Positions 1-7,290 of a stretch of 40,257 nucleotides of DNA are shown here, piece by piece (within the stretch, counting starts at the first letter, position 1; each line of letters opens with the position of its first letter). A program made the translations under genes and the position numbers. The stretch lies in contig CANQXH010000011.1 of NCBI GenBank assembly GCA_947627745.1, forward strand, positions 1 to 40,257, given 5' to 3'. The notes below the pieces were generated by a model. The model saw only the letters and a list, made by a program, of their open reading frames with translations, made no database searches and was not told where the DNA came from. Origin of the DNA: an uncultured Oscillospiraceae bacterium. Lineage in GTDB: Bacteria > Bacillota > Clostridia > Oscillospirales > Oscillospiraceae.

Positions 1-293
1 AGTCGGACACGGTGTTCGTCTTTGACGAGCCCACCATCGGCCTGCATCCGCTGGACGTGGAGGTGCTGCTGAAGGTGTTCCGGCGGCTCATTGAGAACGG
101 GGCCACGGTTGTCGTCATTGAGCACGACCAGGATGTGATTCAAAACGCCGACTATATCCTGGACATGGGCCCGGGGGGCGGCGTTCTCGGTGGGCGGATC
201 GTGGCTAGGGGCACACCCGACCAGATTCGGGAAAACAGCCAGAGCCTGACGGGCCATTACCTGAAAAATTCAAAGAAACGGGACCCCGCCTGA
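1..293 (+). CDS. uvrA: UvrA-type excinuclease ATPase, 3' end only
   Basis: Only the last 97 or so codons are in the window, and the gene continues upstream. The visible part is the C-terminal half of the second ABC ATPase module of UvrA, the DNA-damage recognition subunit of nucleotide excision repair. The Walker B/D-loop DEPTIGLHP is followed by the H-loop VVVIEHDQDVI and the UvrA-typical tail YILDMGPGGG...GGRIVARGTP and LTGHYL. Reading frame 3 is open from the window edge to the TGA at 291-293. The zinc fingers and first ATPase lie outside, so I cannot tell canonical UvrA from a UvrA2-type paralogue. The stop codon lies inside a hairpin that probably ends transcription, and the convergent sbcC gene ends 42 bases downstream. 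Confidence 0.85.
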   Translation, partial: SDTVFVFDEPTIGLHPLDVEVLLKVFRRLIENGATVVVIEHDQDVIQNADYILDMGPGGGVLGGRIVARGTPDQIRENSQSLTGHYLKNSKKRDPA

Positions 294-310
294 CGGCAGG
301 GCCCCGCTTT
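279..310. terminator. Bidirectional rho-independent terminator between uvrA and sbcC
   Basis: An imperfect hairpin, C-GGG-CCC-GCC against GGC-GGG-CCC-G with two single mismatches and a four-base TGAC loop, is followed by CTTTT on the plus strand. It lies at the convergent 3' ends of uvrA and sbcC. Read from the minus strand, the stem is followed by a looser T-rich stretch (GTTTCTTTG), so it may serve both genes. The left arm overlaps the last uvrA codons. Confidence 0.7.
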
Positions 311-334
311 TACTTGGAGAAAGGGCTTTGCCCC

Positions 335-3103
335 TCAGACCTCGATCACGGCCTGGCTGCCGCCGCTTCTTCCCTTGGTGACGACGATTTTCCGGTCGAT
401 CCGGTCCTTCAAATCAGCCACATGGGAGATGATCCCCACCAGGCGGTTGCCGTTTGTCAGGTCGGAGAGGGCCTTCATGGCCTGGTCCCGGGCGCCGTCG
501 TCCAGGGAGCCGAAGCCCTCGTCCACAAACATGGCGTCCAGCCTGACGCCGCCGGCGGCGGACTGAATTTCGTCGGAGAGGCCCAGGGCCAGGGCCAGGG
601 ACGCCAGGAAGGACTCGCCGCCGGAGAGGGTCTTGACGCTGCGCTCCGTGCCGTTGGCGTGGTCGATCACGTCCAGCTCCAGGCCGCTTTGGCTCCGGTA
701 GTTGTCCGCCTCCCGCTGCCGCCGAAGCTCATATTGGCCCTCCGACATGACCATCAGCCGCAGATTGGCCCGGCGGAGGATCCGGTCGAAATAGGTGGTC
801 TGGATGTAGGCCTCCAGGGTGACTTTCCCCTTCCCGGGGATGGCGCCGTTGGCGGTTTTGCTCAGGGCCTCCAGCCAGGTCAGGCGCTTTTCCAACGCCG
901 CCAAATCGCCGGACTTTTCCCGGATGTTTTTCAGGGCAGGCCGGTTCACGGCCAGCCGCCGGTCGATGCCCGTCCGAATCTCCTCCGCCCTTGCCCGCTG
1001 GGCCAGGAGGGCGTTCTTTTTTTGCTTTTCCGCCGCCTCGTCCAAATCCCAGGTGACGGAGAGCTGCCGGTCCAGGGCCGCTATTTTGGCTTCCAGGGTG
1101 GCCAGCGCCTTTTCGGAGTTGTGAAAAGCGGTCTGGGTCCGGAGCTGGGCGTCTTTCCCTTGCCGGTATTGGCGTTCCAGTTGCCGGATTTGTTCCTCCG
1201 CCTGGCGGCGGCTTTCAAACCGCAGATGCTGCCGTTCCTCGTCAAATTGGCTCTTTTTCGCGGCAATATCCGACGCTGCCGCCGCTTTTTGCTCCCGAAT
1301 CTTCTCCAAATCCCCTTTTAGGCTGGCAAGCGCTGCTTCCTTTTGGGGGATCTCCTTTTCAAGAGCCGCTTTCCGGACCCGCTGCCCCTCCGTCAGGGAA
1401 ATGGCTTCCTTTAAATGCCGAAGGACCTGGGCGGTCTGCGCCCGCTCCAGGCTCAGCCGCTCCGGCGCGTCCTGGAGGGAAGCGTCGGGCCAGAGGGCCT
1501 GGATCCGTTCGCCCAGCCCTTGGAGGAAGGTTTCCAGACTGGCCTTTGCCCCGGAGCATGCCCGGCTTTTTTCCTGGGCGGCCTGCTGGGCGGCGCTGGC
1601 GTCCTTTTCCAATTGCTTCAGCTCCGCCTCCGTGGGGGCGTTTTCGGATTTGCGGGCCGGATGGGGGTGGTCCAGGGCACCGCAGACGGGGCAGGGCTTC
1701 CCGTCCTCCAGGGTCCCGGCGATAATCCCGGCCTGCTCGTCCAGAAACGCCTGACGCTTTTCGTGGAACAGCCCCTCCTTTTCCGAGGCGGCGCGGCATT
1801 CCGCCACATAGTCCTCCTGCTTCCGCCGGAGATGCTGGGCATCCGAAGCGTATTTGGTCAGCAGGGCGGCCAGGGCGTCCAGCCGCTCCCGCTTTTCTTC
1901 CGCTTTTTCCTTTTGAGAACGGAGCTTTTCCAATTCCAGCTCCGCCCCGGAGAGAGCGGAAAGCTCCTCCTTCGCCCGCAGAAGGGCCTGCTCGGCCTGG
2001 ACGCAGGCCGCCTCCGTCTTGCTCAGCGCTTCGTTTTGGGCTTCCAGAGCGCTCTGCTTTTGCCGGATCTCCTTGGAAAGGGCTTCCAGGGCAAGGTACC
2101 GGGGCAGCTCCGCCTCCAGACGGGCCTTTTCCAACCCGATTCTTTCCACTTCGGGGGCTTTCGCCTGTTCCGCCTCCCAGGCGGCCTTCCAGTTCCGGTG
2201 GCGCTCCCGCTCCTGGAGCCATTCCCGCTGAGCGGTCTCCCGATCCAACTTTGCTTTGGCCTGGGCCTCCAGCTTCCCCAGATTCCCGTTGACCTGGGCC
2301 AGCTGCCCGTCGATCTCCTGGATTTTCCCGTTCAGGCCGGCCTTCCGCGCCTCCTCCCGCTGAATGCAGTCCTCCAGGAGCCGGGCCGTGTCCTCTATGG
2401 GAAGTGTACCCCCCCGGCCCTTTGCCAGGTCCAGGGAAAAGGGGTCCCCGTCCTCCACCTGAACGCTCTCCAAAAACTGCCGGAGGCTGCCGCGAAGCTG
2501 GGCGCACTGGCCGCCCAGGGTCCTGGCCTCCTCCCGGAGCAGATCCTGGAGCTTTTGATACCGTTCCGTCTTGAAAATTCTGCGGAAAATCGCCTTCCGT
2601 TCCTCTGTGGAGGCAAGGAGCAGCTTCCAGAAGTCCCCCTGGGCAATCATGGCGATCTGCAAAAATTGCTCCCGGCCAATGCCCAAAATCTCTTCCCGGA
2701 TGGCCTGATCCACATCCTTTTGCCGGGTGATCACACGCCCGTCGGGGTATCGCAGCTCCGCCTCGGCCTTCTGGACGGTCACGCCCTCCCCCCGGGCTTT
2801 GGGGCGGCTGTATTCCGGGTTCCGCCGGACGGTGTAGTTTTTCCCCCCGCAGGAAAAGGTCAGCATCACTTCGGTGGGGGTGCCGGGCGCGGCGTACTTG
2901 GAGCGCAGCATGGCGGGCTCCCGGTTGTCGCCGCTGGCTCTGCCGTAGAGGGCGAAGGTGATGGCGTCGAAAATGGTGGTCTTTCCCGCGCCGGTGTCCC
3001 CCGTGATCAGGTAAAGGCCGCTCTCGCCCAGCCGTTCCAAATCCAGGTCGATCCGGTCCGCGTAGGGACCAAACCCGGAAATCGTCAGTTTCAGCGGTCT
3101 CAT
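335..3103 (-). CDS. sbcC: SbcC, ATPase/coiled-coil subunit of the SbcCD nuclease
   Basis: 922-residue SMC-like ATPase that with SbcD forms the Mre11-Rad50-type nuclease, which opens DNA hairpins and processes double-strand ends. The Walker A motif GDTGAGKTT is at about residues 35-43. Two long charged coiled-coil arms flank the zinc hook CPVCG (Cys471 and Cys474). The ABC signature LSGGE is at about 826-830, and Walker B FVDEGFGSLDD has Asp861/Glu862. Length fits the family. I placed the start at 3103 (MRPLKLTISGFG) rather than five codons upstream. A GGGAGGGAG ribosome site precedes it at good spacing, and the ATG overlaps the sbcD stop as ATGA, indicating translational coupling. Long open frames antisense to this gene are composition shadows. 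Confidence 0.95.
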   Translation of the reverse strand: MRPLKLTISGFGPYADRIDLDLERLGESGLYLITGDTGAGKTTIFDAITFALYGRASGDNREPAMLRSKYAAPGTPTEVMLTFSCGGKNYTVRRNPEYSRPKARGEGVTVQKAEAELRYPDGRVITRQKDVDQAIREEILGIGREQFLQIAMIAQGDFWKLLLASTEERKAIFRRIFKTERYQKLQDLLREEARTLGGQCAQLRGSLRQFLESVQVEDGDPFSLDLAKGRGGTLPIEDTARLLEDCIQREEARKAGLNGKIQEIDGQLAQVNGNLGKLEAQAKAKLDRETAQREWLQERERHRNWKAAWEAEQAKAPEVERIGLEKARLEAELPRYLALEALSKEIRQKQSALEAQNEALSKTEAACVQAEQALLRAKEELSALSGAELELEKLRSQKEKAEEKRERLDALAALLTKYASDAQHLRRKQEDYVAECRAASEKEGLFHEKRQAFLDEQAGIIAGTLEDGKPCPVCGALDHPHPARKSENAPTEAELKQLEKDASAAQQAAQEKSRACSGAKASLETFLQGLGERIQALWPDASLQDAPERLSLERAQTAQVLRHLKEAISLTEGQRVRKAALEKEIPQKEAALASLKGDLEKIREQKAAAASDIAAKKSQFDEERQHLRFESRRQAEEQIRQLERQYRQGKDAQLRTQTAFHNSEKALATLEAKIAALDRQLSVTWDLDEAAEKQKKNALLAQRARAEEIRTGIDRRLAVNRPALKNIREKSGDLAALEKRLTWLEALSKTANGAIPGKGKVTLEAYIQTTYFDRILRRANLRLMVMSEGQYELRRQREADNYRSQSGLELDVIDHANGTERSVKTLSGGESFLASLALALGLSDEIQSAAGGVRLDAMFVDEGFGSLDDGARDQAMKALSDLTNGNRLVGIISHVADLKDRIDRKIVVTKGRSGGSQAVIEV

Positions 3104-4239
3104 GGCTCTCCCTCCCATACGCGTTCCATCAGCGTCCGCACGAAGTCCGCCTGCTCCCGGCTCATGGGCTGGTTGTTCTGCGCCCGGTAGAAATCGGAAA
3201 AGAGTTGAAGGGGAGACTTGGCCTCGATCTCTTCCGCGGCTTGGAGCGCCCCCTGGCTCCGGGTGCGGGTGTTGTCGTAGTCCAGCTTCATCAGCCGGTG
3301 GTAAATGGTCCGCAGCTTCCCAATGGCGTCGGGGACGTCCTCCTCGTCGGTCAGGGTGATGTGGACGTAGTCCTCCTGCCAGGAGGTGTTCGCGTAAAAG
3401 GCTTTCAGGGTCAGATCTTTGTATGTCCCCTTCAGCTCCACCAGATCGTGGAGGGGCGTCAGGGGCACCGTCCGGCAGGAAAGGGTTCCTTTTTCCCCAA
3501 GCTCCACAACGGTGACGGATTTGGCGTCCCTGGACTCCGAAAAGGAGTATTTTAACGGCGTGCCGCAGTAGCGGATCCGGTCTGTTCCGCAGTTCTGGGG
3601 GGTGTGGAGATGGCCCAGGGCCACATAGTCGAAGGCCGCGAACACCCCGGCGTCCACGTTGTCCGCTCCGCCGACGGACAGCTCCTCCGACTCAGAGCGC
3701 CGGGCCCCGGTGACAAACTGGTGGGTCACCAGCACGTTTCGACGCTTCGGGTCAATATCCATGCTCTGAATGGCCCGGTCTACGGCCTCCGTGTAAGTGG
3801 ACAGCTCCGCGCCCTCGAAAAACCGACGGACCTGGGCGGGTTTCAAAAAGGGAAGCATATAGACGTCCACCGGGCCGTACTCGTCCTCTAACGACGTGGG
3901 CCGCACCTTGCCGCCGTACACGGGGGCCAGGTGAATTCCGCTGGCGTCCATGATCCTGGCGCCGAAGGAGATCCGCTCCGGGGAATCGTGGTTACCGCTG
4001 ATGACGAACACCTCCAGCCCCCGCCGGGCCAGGCCCACCAGAAACTCGTCAAACAGCTCCACCGCCTCCGTAGGCGGAACGGCTTTGTCGTAGACGTCTC
4101 CGGCCAGGAGCACGGCGTGGGGCTTTTCCGCGTCGATGATCGTAAGGATCTGCTTTAGGATGTACGCCTGATCCTCCAGCATGGAGAACTCGTTTACCCG
4201 TTTCCCCAGGTGCAGGTCCGATAAGTGAATGAGTCTCAT
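3100..4239 (-). CDS. sbcD: SbcD, Mre11-type exonuclease subunit
   Basis: 379-residue metallophosphoesterase, the nuclease partner of SbcC. The metal-binding series is complete: HLSDLHLGK at the N terminus, then AGDVYD, SGNHDSPER, VTHQF and GHLHTP. The frame stays open a further 121 codons upstream. I start at MRLIHLSDLHLGK (4239) because the first motif normally begins at the N terminus, a GAAGGG ribosome site precedes it, and a good promoter lies inside the upstream open stretch. The gene overlaps sbcC by four bases (ATGA), forming a two-gene operon. Confidence 0.95.
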   Translation of the reverse strand: MRLIHLSDLHLGKRVNEFSMLEDQAYILKQILTIIDAEKPHAVLLAGDVYDKAVPPTEAVELFDEFLVGLARRGLEVFVISGNHDSPERISFGARIMDASGIHLAPVYGGKVRPTSLEDEYGPVDVYMLPFLKPAQVRRFFEGAELSTYTEAVDRAIQSMDIDPKRRNVLVTHQFVTGARRSESEELSVGGADNVDAGVFAAFDYVALGHLHTPQNCGTDRIRYCGTPLKYSFSESRDAKSVTVVELGEKGTLSCRTVPLTPLHDLVELKGTYKDLTLKAFYANTSWQEDYVHITLTDEEDVPDAIGKLRTIYHRLMKLDYDNTRTRSQGALQAAEEIEAKSPLQLFSDFYRAQNNQPMSREQADFVRTLMERVWEGEP

Positions 4240-4270
4240 GGCGGCGCCCTTCTTTCTGTTTTTCACGTCT

Positions 4271-4299
4271 ATTTTAGCAAAAGCGGTCAAAAAATGCAA
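4271..4299 (-). promoter_or_regulatory. Predicted housekeeping promoter for sbcD-sbcC
   Basis: On the minus strand, TTGCAT and TAAAAT are separated by exactly 17 bases. The predicted transcript start lies about 25 bases before the chosen sbcD ATG. The site is inside the apparent N-terminal extension of the sbcD frame, which supports the shorter start. Confidence 0.6.
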
Positions 4300-4410
4300 C
4301 CCTGGGGCCCAAAATGTGGCAGCCGGCACGGATTTTGACCGTGCGCGGGCGGCGCGGCGCCTGGAAACGACGGGCCTGGATCGAGGAAACCGGGCCTGGA
4401 CGCGCCGCCG

Positions 4411-4479
4411 TACAAGGGCGCCTCTTTCATCATTCTGGACGAACCTGCCGCCGCCCTGGACCACCCAGGCCTGGTATGA
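4411..4479 (+). pseudogene. Relic of an ABC transporter ATPase (Walker B/D-loop piece)
   Basis: Twenty-two codons followed by TGA read YKGASFIILDEPAAALD and a few more residues. This matches the conserved stretch of ABC ATPases running from the end of the signature helix through Walker B (IILDEP) to the D-loop (ALD). No Walker A or LSGGQ motif, and no start codon with a ribosome site, is present upstream in any frame. I read it as the decayed remnant of a deleted ABC transporter gene. The similarity is short and could be chance in GC-rich DNA. Confidence 0.45.
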
Positions 4480-4762
4480 TACGGATTGACGCTTAAAAGG
4501 ACCGGTTTCGACCGCAAAAAAGGACACATTTCGGCAAAGGGCCGAAAGCCTCTGAAATCCCAGGAACTTTCGGCGCTTTTTACAAATTTTTCCTGTGGGC
4601 ACGCGTTTTGCCGTTTTTGAAAAAACGCCTGATTCTCGGCTTCATTCTGCTTTTTCGGGATATTGACAGAAAACGACGGTCAAAAAGCACAATATATGGG
4701 AGCATTTCCCTTACAAACCACTATTTTTTCTGAAAAAAGGGGGAGATGTTGTTGTTCTTTCA

Positions 4763-4791
4763 TTGACAAATGGCCCGCCGCATAGTATAAT
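4763..4791 (+). promoter_or_regulatory. Near-perfect sigma-A promoter of the glycan locus
   Basis: Consensus TTGACA (4763-4768) and consensus TATAAT (4786-4791) are separated by 17 bases, the best promoter match in the window. The predicted transcript start is near 4798. It faces the 29-kb plus-strand glycan cluster, whose genes are separated by short gaps or overlaps, so it may drive much of it. Confidence 0.85.
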
Positions 4792-4797
4792 AGCAAC

Positions 4798-4833
4798 GCT
4801 ATGGGCGGATTGCGCCGCTTTTCATAGCTTTTT
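4798..4833 (+). terminator. Terminator-like hairpin at the very start of the glycan transcript
   Basis: GCTATG (4798-4803) pairs with CATAGC (4823-4828). An inner GGCG/CGCC stem (4804-4807 with 4813-4816) closes a GATTG loop, a six-base bulge lies on the 3' side, and five T follow directly (4829-4833). It begins at the predicted +1 of the consensus promoter, so most initiations could abort after about 35 bases unless antitermination occurs. This fits an early attenuator for a long exopolysaccharide operon. The bulge weakens the fold, so function is inferred. Confidence 0.5.
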
Positions 4834-4885
4834 CCCATGCCTATTAAATTTGTATACTTTACGACACATTGAAAGGAGCGGTCGC

Positions 4886-4999
4886 ATGATTCAGTCTGCC
4901 AATAGTTGGGAAGCATGCCGGGCCGCTTCTATTATGCGCTTCAAAATTGGCAAGCCGCCGTTATCCATCCAGCCGGGACCTGAGAAAGCTGCCGCGTGA
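4886..4999 (+). CDS. 37-residue leader ORF in the glycan operon 5' region
   Basis: An ATG preceded by GAAAGGAGCGGTCGC, a strong ribosome site at good spacing, opens 37 codons (MIQSANSWEACRAASIMRF..., ending EKAAA, TGA). It lies between the promoter and rfbA. I recognise no family, and the peptide has no clear membrane segment. Its stop codon abuts the left arm of a long-loop hairpin (4989-5036), so ribosomes finishing this ORF would prevent that stem from forming. That arrangement resembles a regulatory leader peptide. It could instead be a small protein of its own or a chance frame. Confidence 0.45.
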   Translation: MIQSANSWEACRAASIMRFKIGKPPLSIQPGPEKAAA

Positions 5000-5036
5000 C
5001 GATGGCGCGGGAATGAGAAACGGAATACCGCGGCAG
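4989..5036 (+). promoter_or_regulatory. Long-loop hairpin between leader ORF and rfbA
   Basis: CTGCCGCG (4989-4996) and CGCGGCAG (5029-5036) form a perfect 8-bp stem with a 32-base loop. The left arm is the last coding part of the 37-codon leader ORF. No T run follows, so it is not a simple terminator. An alternative short hairpin, GAAGC/GCTTC, lies upstream at 4910-4929. A role in coupling leader translation to downstream expression is inference only. Confidence 0.35.
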
Positions 5037-5095
5037 ACATGGCGAATAAAAAGAAACCGTTTGACGAATTCGGTCAAAAACAGGGGGACGCAGGA

Positions 5096-5980
5096 ATGAA
5101 GGGAATTATTTTAGCGGGCGGATTGGGTACACGGCTGCATCCGCTGACATTGGCGATGTCAAAGCATTTACTGCCGGTCTACGACAAGCCAATGATTTAT
5201 TACCCGCTTTCCACGCTGATGCTGGCAAAGGTGCGGGATATTCTCATGATTTCTACGGAGCAGGACGTTGAAAAATATCGGAAATTGTTGGGCGACGGCC
5301 ATCAATTTGGCGTGAATTTAAGCTATGCCGTACAGGCGTCCCCGGACGGGATCGCGCAGGCGTTTCTCATCGGCAAAGAGTTCATTGGCGAGGAGTCCTG
5401 CGTTCTGATCCTGGGGGACAATATCTTCTACGGAAGCAACTTTACAAGCAAGCTGCTCCGGGCGGGCAGGAATGCGGACCTGGGCCAAGCCACGATTTTT
5501 GGATATTATGTAAAGCATCCGGAGCGATTTGGCGTAGTTGAATATGATGACAACGGCCAGGTGGTTTCCATTGAAGAAAAGCCTCGGAAGCCAAAGAGCA
5601 ATTACGCGGTTGTGGGCCTGTACTTCTACCCTGCGGGGGCGGCGGAAATGGCCGGGCGTGTGGAGCCATCTCCCAGAGGGGAGCTGGAGATCACAAGCAT
5701 GAACGAGATGTATTTGAAGGCCGGGAAGCTGAATGTAGAGATTTTGGGCCGTGGCAACGCCTGGATGGATGTGGGGACAGTCGAGAGCCTGAGCGACGCG
5801 TCCATGTTCATTCGGATGGTGGAGCAGCGGCAGGGCATTCAGATCTCCGCCCCGGAGGAGATCGCCTACCGGTACAAATGGATCAGCAAAGAGGAATTGA
5901 TAAAATCCGCCAATAGATACGGAAATACCTCCTATGGCGCCCATCTGCGCGCGGTGGCGGAAGGAAAAATGAATTGGTAA
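5096..5980 (+). CDS. rfbA: Glucose-1-phosphate thymidylyltransferase RmlA/RfbA
   Basis: 294-residue cytoplasmic nucleotidyltransferase that makes dTDP-glucose from glucose 1-phosphate and dTTP, the entry to dTDP-deoxysugars. The N-terminal GGLGTRLHPLT signature, LPVYDKPMIYYPLS, LILGDNIFYG and the C-terminal GNAWMDVGT are all textbook. I start at MKGIILAGG (5096), preceded by AGGGGGACGCAGGA, because family members begin there. An upstream in-frame ATG at 5039 lacks a ribosome site. No rmlB, rmlC or rmlD follows in the window, so the dTDP-glucose must be used by enzymes encoded elsewhere or by the unusual enzymes downstream. It is the first full-length gene of the glycan cluster. Confidence 0.93.
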   Translation: MKGIILAGGLGTRLHPLTLAMSKHLLPVYDKPMIYYPLSTLMLAKVRDILMISTEQDVEKYRKLLGDGHQFGVNLSYAVQASPDGIAQAFLIGKEFIGEESCVLILGDNIFYGSNFTSKLLRAGRNADLGQATIFGYYVKHPERFGVVEYDDNGQVVSIEEKPRKPKSNYAVVGLYFYPAGAAEMAGRVEPSPRGELEITSMNEMYLKAGKLNVEILGRGNAWMDVGTVESLSDASMFIRMVEQRQGIQISAPEEIAYRYKWISKEELIKSANRYGNTSYGAHLRAVAEGKMNW

Positions 5981-6029
5981 AGCGATCTTGAGATGATAAT
6001 CCTAAGGAATCAGTGGCAGGAGGAAAAAT

Positions 6030-7055
6030 ATGCCGACAGTTAACAATTTCAATGCGGATGAGAAAATCATGAGATATCTGGATAAGCTGGACTATTTTTT
6101 TAATGGTCATAAGACGCTTATCGTTACGGAGTTTGACTTGACGAACCGGTGCAACAACAGATGCCCGGGATGCTGCGGCGTCAATGGAAATGGCGCGGAA
6201 CTGTCGCGGCATCAGGTGGAGCTGGTGGTAAAGAGTATCGCGGATATGGGGGGACAGGGCGTGATCCTGTCAGGCGGGGGGGAACCCCTGATTAGTCCGC
6301 AGTTTGTTTATGCGGTTACCGAATTGAAGAACAGGGGCATCAAGCTGGGCCTTAACTCCAATGGCCTGGCGCTTACAGAGGAATTGGCAGAATTGATTGC
6401 CAAAAACTTTGAGTATTTCCGAATCAGCCTGGACGCCGCGACTCCTGCGCTGTATGAGAAGACGCATGGAATGCCGGAACGGGCGTTTCTTAAGACGGTA
6501 GACAATATACGCCTATTCTCACGGGTAAAGAAGGAATTGCATAGTCCGGTGAGCTTTGGCGTCGGCTTTTTGACGAGCGAGGAAACCGCCGCGGAGATGG
6601 AGGATTTTGTCCGTTTGGTAAAAGACTGCGGCGCTGACTTCGCGCAGTTTAGGCCCTTTACTGGAAATATGTGCGATATCACTGAAGAGTATCTGCGCAT
6701 TAAGGAAAAATATGAAACAGACTGCTTCGCGGTGCGCGCATCCCTGCAAAAATACCGGGAGATGAAAACAGGAGGAGACCGGAATTACGACAAATGCCGG
6801 GGAATGTTTTTCTCCACGGTGATTACCGCCGACGCGAAGGTGTTTTCCTGCCTCCACCATCGTCAGGAAGAACAGCATTATTTGGGCCAGATCAGCGACA
6901 CCGTCAGCCTTTCAGATATTTTCCGAAGCGCCCGCATGAGGGAGGTCTACGAAAATATGGACTGTTCGCAGTGCCCCACGCTGTGCAGAAACGATGTGTT
7001 TAACCGGACGCTGAATACGTTGTCATTTGACGTGGCGCATTGTGAGTTTCTGTAG
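6030..7055 (+). CDS. Radical SAM enzyme with SPASM/twitch-like C-terminal cysteines
   Basis: 341 residues. The radical SAM 4Fe-4S motif CNNRCPGC (Cys41, Cys45, Cys48; CX3CX2C) is followed by the SAM-contacting LSGGGEP and GLNSNG stretches. The C-terminal part carries further cysteines (YDKCRGMFF, VFSCLHH, CSQCPTLC, AHCEFL) in a pattern like the SPASM or twitch auxiliary-cluster domain. A ribosome site GGCAGGAGG precedes the ATG. It sits between rfbA and a sugar aminotransferase gene. A role in an unusual sugar-nucleotide reaction (deamination, dehydration or epimerisation) is inferred from context. The substrate cannot be read from sequence, and radical SAM maturation of a peptide is the main alternative. 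Confidence 0.85.
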   Translation: MPTVNNFNADEKIMRYLDKLDYFFNGHKTLIVTEFDLTNRCNNRCPGCCGVNGNGAELSRHQVELVVKSIADMGGQGVILSGGGEPLISPQFVYAVTELKNRGIKLGLNSNGLALTEELAELIAKNFEYFRISLDAATPALYEKTHGMPERAFLKTVDNIRLFSRVKKELHSPVSFGVGFLTSEETAAEMEDFVRLVKDCGADFAQFRPFTGNMCDITEEYLRIKEKYETDCFAVRASLQKYREMKTGGDRNYDKCRGMFFSTVITADAKVFSCLHHRQEEQHYLGQISDTVSLSDIFRSARMREVYENMDCSQCPTLCRNDVFNRTLNTLSFDVAHCEFL

Positions 7056-7215
7056 AAGTACAGACCGGGAATATGCGCTGAACCGCTCTCTGCAAGGAAA
7101 ATCATCGAACGCCAAAATGGGACAACTCGGGCAAAAACCGATTCAGGAGCGCCGCTTTTGAAATTCGCTTTTACAGTCACTGAGTTGTAACCTTCATTTG
7201 CTACAATGTTCATTG

Positions 7216-7236
7216 GCAGAGGACTTGTTCCTCTGC
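7216..7236 (+). promoter_or_regulatory. Perfect 8-bp hairpin upstream of the DegT aminotransferase gene
   Basis: GCAGAGGA and TCCTCTGC flank a five-base loop within the 235-base gap between the radical SAM gene and the aminotransferase. No T run follows, so it is unlikely to terminate. The gap is otherwise featureless; a TACAAT at 7202-7207 has no matching -35. It may be an RNA-processing or stability element. Confidence 0.3.
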
Positions 7237-7290
7237 TGGATGTGCATTGTCAAAAGCAAGCACACAAAAAGAAAAAAGGAGGGGCTGTTT

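Larger units (their letters stand above)
4240..4885. other. Divergent intergenic region between sbcD and the glycan locus
   Basis: No intact gene is visible in these 646 bases. The sbcD-proximal part (about 4240-4480) is GC-rich and carries the sbcD promoter and a short relic of an ABC ATPase. The part from about 4560 to 4885 is AT-rich and carries the main glycan promoter and its leader hairpin. A perfect 7-bp hairpin, TTTCGGC/GCCGAAA with loop AAAGG, is at 4529-4547, and the arm TTTCGGC recurs at about 4568-4574; I cannot assign a role. The abrupt composition change near 4480-4560 suggests a recombination boundary at the left edge of the locus. Confidence 0.6.

Noticed and set aside
1415-3190. 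A 591-codon open frame antisense to sbcC, plus other long antisense frames such as 20554-21864 and 17988-18851 (minus)
   Set aside because: They mirror codon bias of the GC-rich sense genes, have repetitive Leu/Gly/Pro/Arg composition, lack ribosome sites, and the sense genes are unmistakable.
5039-5095. Upstream ATG giving RmlA 19 extra residues
   Set aside because: No ribosome site, and the family signature begins at residue 3-8 of the shorter protein.
6276-6282. G7 tract in the radical SAM gene as a slippage switch
   Set aside because: It encodes the conserved GGE motif (SGGGEP), where glycine codons force G-richness, and the frame is intact.
6947-7213. Minus-strand open frame with a protein-like N terminus overlapping the 3' end of the radical SAM gene
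   Set aside because: No ribosome site and no recognised family; much of it is antisense to a solid gene. A transposase relic was considered but could not be supported.
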